Source: Solirubrobacterales bacterium (GTDB lineage: Bacteria > Actinomycetota > Thermoleophilia > Solirubrobacterales > Solirubrobacteraceae). Taken from it: DNA of 7,566 bases. This document shows, piece after piece, positions 5,390 through 7,566 of the stretch. The stretch's first letter is position 1; each line of letters begins with the position of its first letter. The notes under the pieces are model-generated. The model did no database searches, was not told the DNA's origin, and was given only the letters and a program-made list of their open reading frames with translations. Made by a program: the position numbers and the translations under genes. Where the stretch lies: assembly GCA_019240015.1 (NCBI GenBank), contig JAFAZB010000482.1, positions 1 through 7,566 of the forward strand, in the 5' to 3' direction.

Positions 5390-5946
5390 GCACCGACCCC
5401 TCCACCCATCTGTTCTGGATCACCAGCCGTGCGGCCGGCACCGTGGCGATGCTGCTCTCGAGCGCCGCGGTGGGGTTCGGGCTGCTGATGGCCGGCAAGC
5501 TCGTCAAGGGCAACGCCGCGGATCGCCGCAGCATCCACGAGATCCTGTCGCTGTCGGTGATGGTCGCGATCGCCGTGCACGGCCTGTCGCTGATCGCCGA
5601 CAAGTGGCTTCACCCCAGCCTGCTCGACGTCACGTTGCCGTTCGCCTCCTCCTACAGGACGCTCGCCACCGCGGCCGGGATCCTCGCCGGATGGGGCTTG
5701 ATCGCCCTCGGCCTGTCCTATTACCTGCGCCGGCGGATCGGTCAGCGGCGCTGGCGCACGATTCATCGCTTCACGCTGCTGGCGTGGCTGCTGGGCCTGA
5801 TCCACACGCTCACCGAGGGAACCGACGCGGGCCAACCCTGGTTCCTGGCGCTGGTGGCGATCGCGCTGGCGCCAACGCTGGCGTTGCTGGCCTTCCGGTG
5901 CTACTTCCAGACGAAGGTAGCCGTCGAACCGGGGGCCAGCCCGTAG
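5386..5946 (+). CDS. Ferric-reductase-like transmembrane protein, probable di-heme b
   Basis: The 186-aa protein has about five to six hydrophobic helices: roughly 10-37, 51-71, 90-112, 126-142 and 151-171. Two histidine pairs stand out: His51/His65 in one helix (spacing 14) and His127/His140 in another (spacing 13). These match the spacing of the heme ligands in NADPH oxidases and ferric reductases, so two stacked b hemes carrying electrons across the membrane is a reasonable inference. The protein lacks FAD- and NAD(P)H-binding domains, so an electron donor must come from elsewhere. ATG 5386 overlaps the ApbE stop by 4 nt. Starting there puts a short polar N-terminus before the first helix. 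The last 15 residues or so (172-186) are encoded in the 46-nt overlap with the converging GH30 gene and look like a non-conserved tail. Confidence 0.87.
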   Translation: MSTDPSTHLFWITSRAAGTVAMLLSSAAVGFGLLMAGKLVKGNAADRRSIHEILSLSVMVAIAVHGLSLIADKWLHPSLLDVTLPFASSYRTLATAAGILAGWGLIALGLSYYLRRRIGQRRWRTIHRFTLLAWLLGLIHTLTEGTDAGQPWFLALVAIALAPTLALLAFRCYFQTKVAVEPGASP

Positions 5947-7373
5947 GTGAATGAACGACTACGCCAGCGGACGGCGAACGAGACCCACGTTCGTGAGTTG
6001 TTGGTCGCGACCAGTACGCGGTTCCCATCCGGGTTGAGGAAGGCCACGTCGTCCAAACCGGCGGTGACGCCATATGACGCGGTCGAGTCGTAGAAGTCGG
6101 TGACGAAGCGGTTGGAGCCGATCCGCACCGCCCCCCGCCGGACGAACTTGCTGACCTGCCCGAGCTGGTAGTAGTTCTGGCCGAGCGTCGCCTCGTGCGG
6201 TCCTGCCTCGTTGATCGTCACGACGCTCGTGCAGTGCGGGCAGCCGCCGGACTGCACGGGCCCGTCGTACGGGTCGAGCGCGAGGTTCCAGAGCACGACC
6301 GCGGTCGCCCAGTTGCGCGTCCCGTCGATCGCGATCTCGGCGGCCGAGAAAGGAACGATCCCGGTCGAGCACTCGGAGACGATCTGCTCCACCGAGGGAT
6401 CGGCCGCGTGCAGCGCGCTCATCGCCCCCAAGCCGCGGTAGCAATGCCAGGCGATCCCGCTGAGCGCGGCGGCGGCCGGGCTCGCCAGCAGCGCTTGCGC
6501 ATCCGAGAGCCAGGTGTCGTCGCCTCCGTAGATCCTCGGGCGCAGCCCCGCCGCCGCGAGCGCCGGCTCCAGGTCCTGCGCGATCCACTGCGCCTCTTGC
6601 GCGGCCGGGAAGGTCATCCCCGGATAGGGCGTGGCCGCGCGCGGCTCGTTCTGGGGGGTGAGGGCGCTGACCGGCACGCCCAGACTGGCGTATGCCTGGA
6701 TGAACTTGACGAAGTAGCTCGCCAGCGCCTGATAGGCGGATGGCAGCAGCGTCCCCCGAGCCCCGGGGTTATCGAGCGCCTGGTTGGCCTTCATCCACCC
6801 CGGGGGGCTCCAGGGGCTCGCCAGTATCTCCACCCCCGGGTCGATGCGCAGCATTTCTCGAAGCGCCGGGAGGATGTAGGCCTGGTCGTGGGCGATCGAA
6901 AACCCGGCCAGCGACGGGTCCGATTGACCGGGCGCCAAATCGTCGTAGCTGTACGGCTGTCCCGTGGCGGTGAAATCCGACGCGCCAATCGGGATCCGCA
7001 CGAAGTTCAGGTCGATCCCGCTCCTGCCGAAAAGCTCGTTCATCGCGGCGGCGCGGCGCGTCGGCGAGAGCTCGTCGTAGAGCAGCCATGCGGCGGTGTC
7101 AGTCATCGCCGCGCCAAAGCCGGTGATGCGCTGATAGCGCAACCGGTCATCGACGTTGATGACCGGAATGCCACGCGTGCGGCGGGCGATGAAGCGCTGG
7201 TCGGGCATCCGCGTCAGCGCCCTCGTCAGGCCGGCGTTGGTGAGCACCACCTCGACCTGGGGGCCGGAGCTTCGGGGCAGGCCTGGCGCGCGGAGGTGCG
7301 ACTCCGAGCCGGTGGCCGCGGAGGTCGTCGTCAGGCCGATCAGCGTCACCGCGATCAGGACGCGGATCTTCAC
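5901..7373 (-). CDS. Secreted glycoside hydrolase family 30 enzyme (glucosylceramidase/beta-glucanase-like)
   Basis: The 490-aa product starts with a signal peptide: KIR, a hydrophobic core (5-14, VLIAVTLIGL), then a TTTSAATGS region suited to cleavage near 19-21. The TIM-barrel shows GH30 motifs: ITGFGAAMTDTAAWLL (83-98), NFVRIPIGASDF (123-134), ILASPWSPPGWMK (183-195), LTPQNEP with acid/base Glu243, IAWHCY (307-312) and SECSTG with nucleophile Glu334. GGCPHC (376-381) follows. A beta-sandwich domain occupies about 405-490, ending TATFVWK. GH30 members cut beta-glucosides, including glucosylceramide and beta-1,6-glucans, or xylans; the exact substrate is not readable. GTG 7373 was chosen because it opens a clean signal peptide; TTG 7385 would add four residues. 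No strong Shine-Dalgarno is seen. Both catalytic glutamates are present, so it looks active. It points toward the heme-protein operon and shows no functional tie to it. Confidence 0.9.
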   Translation of the reverse strand: MKIRVLIAVTLIGLTTTSAATGSESHLRAPGLPRSSGPQVEVVLTNAGLTRALTRMPDQRFIARRTRGIPVINVDDRLRYQRITGFGAAMTDTAAWLLYDELSPTRRAAAMNELFGRSGIDLNFVRIPIGASDFTATGQPYSYDDLAPGQSDPSLAGFSIAHDQAYILPALREMLRIDPGVEILASPWSPPGWMKANQALDNPGARGTLLPSAYQALASYFVKFIQAYASLGVPVSALTPQNEPRAATPYPGMTFPAAQEAQWIAQDLEPALAAAGLRPRIYGGDDTWLSDAQALLASPAAAALSGIAWHCYRGLGAMSALHAADPSVEQIVSECSTGIVPFSAAEIAIDGTRNWATAVVLWNLALDPYDGPVQSGGCPHCTSVVTINEAGPHEATLGQNYYQLGQVSKFVRRGAVRIGSNRFVTDFYDSTASYGVTAGLDDVAFLNPDGNRVLVATNNSRTWVSFAVRWRSRSFTYGLAPGSTATFVWK

Positions 7374-7413
7374 GGAGTCGACCAACGAGGCTGTAGACGT
7401 TCTCTGGCAGGGC

Positions 7414-7442
7414 GCACTAGCGGGCGAGCAGGATACGGTCAA
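7414..7442 (-). promoter_or_regulatory. Weak candidate promoter for the GH30 gene
   Basis: On the minus strand TTGACC (7442-7437) is one base from the consensus -35. It is followed after exactly 17 bp by TAGTGC (7419-7414), a poor -10 with only the leading TA right. A start near 7407 would leave a leader of about 35 nt before GTG 7373. TATCCT at 7435-7430 would be a better -10 but has no matching -35. Confidence 0.22.
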
Positions 7443-7529
7443 GACCGGCGGCCGCGCTTGCGGGCGGTGCGCCGCGCTGACGCTCGATCGCGCGTGCCAC
7501 CATCGGGGCATCAGCTCCGCAGCGGTTCG

Positions 7530-7565
7530 TCATCCGATCTTCGCCAGGTACTTCGACCGCCTGAG
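7530..7565 (-). CDS. Possible last codons of an unidentified minus-strand gene
   Basis: Reading in from the right edge on the minus strand gives LRRSKYLAKIG then TGA at 7532-7530. Ten of the eleven codons end in G or C, as in the real genes here; another frame of the same bases does not show this bias. That suggests the C-terminus of an upstream gene, followed about 157 bases later by the GH30 start. Eleven residues are too few to name a family, and chance cannot be excluded. Confidence 0.3.
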   Translation of the reverse strand, partial: LRRSKYLAKIG

Positions 7566-7566
7566 C

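Noticed and set aside
7402..7410. CTCTGGCAG also occurs in the hairpin before the TauE-like gene (1024-1032), suggesting a shared operator
   Set aside because: Only 9 bases match and the palindromic partner arm is missing at 7402, so it is compatible with chance.

Overview
The window is GC-rich (around 70% by eye) and almost wholly coding, with strong G/C preference at third codon positions, several GTG starts and stop/start overlaps. This, together with the TIGR03252-type HhH-GPD protein, the cytosolic-looking ApbE beside a small heme-type membrane protein, and the GH30 glycosidase, suggests a high-GC actinobacterium. A Thermoleophilia/Solirubrobacterales-like organism is my best guess, from gene style only. 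No rRNA, tRNA, insertion sequence, CRISPR array or phage gene was seen, and no gene-free stretch exceeds 300 bases.

Region 1 (1-2809, + strand) holds three genes: a FUSC-type membrane protein cut by the window start, a TauE/SafE-type anion exporter, and an alpha/beta hydrolase that overlaps the exporter by 17 nt. The FUSC-TauE gap carries a strong hairpin touching the exporter's GTG start. Region 2 (2734-4010, - strand) is a two-gene operon read right to left: an HhH-GPD DNA-repair-like protein, then a KANL3/Tex30-type alpha/beta hydrolase, joined by a GTGA overlap. The second gene runs 76 nt into the 3' end of the region 1 hydrolase, tail to tail.

A 96-bp divergent promoter region (4011-4106) contains three tandem 11-bp repeats. 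Region 3 (4107-5946, + strand) is a tightly coupled operon: a small single-pass membrane protein with a Ser/Gly/Thr tail, an ApbE-like FAD:protein FMN transferase, and a ferric-reductase-like membrane protein with two histidine pairs spaced as in NADPH oxidases. Adjacent genes overlap by 4 nt. The likely theme is transmembrane electron transfer with a flavinylation step, but no FMN-binding acceptor protein and no NAD(P)H-oxidising subunit lies in the window.

Region 4 (5901-7373, - strand) is a secreted GH30 glycosidase whose 3' end overlaps the heme protein gene by 46 nt. The last ~190 bases are its upstream region and possibly the last codons of another - strand gene.

I found no clear new defence or mobile system. 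The best leads are the phased repeats, the start-site hairpin, and the flavin/heme operon with its variant ApbE motif.
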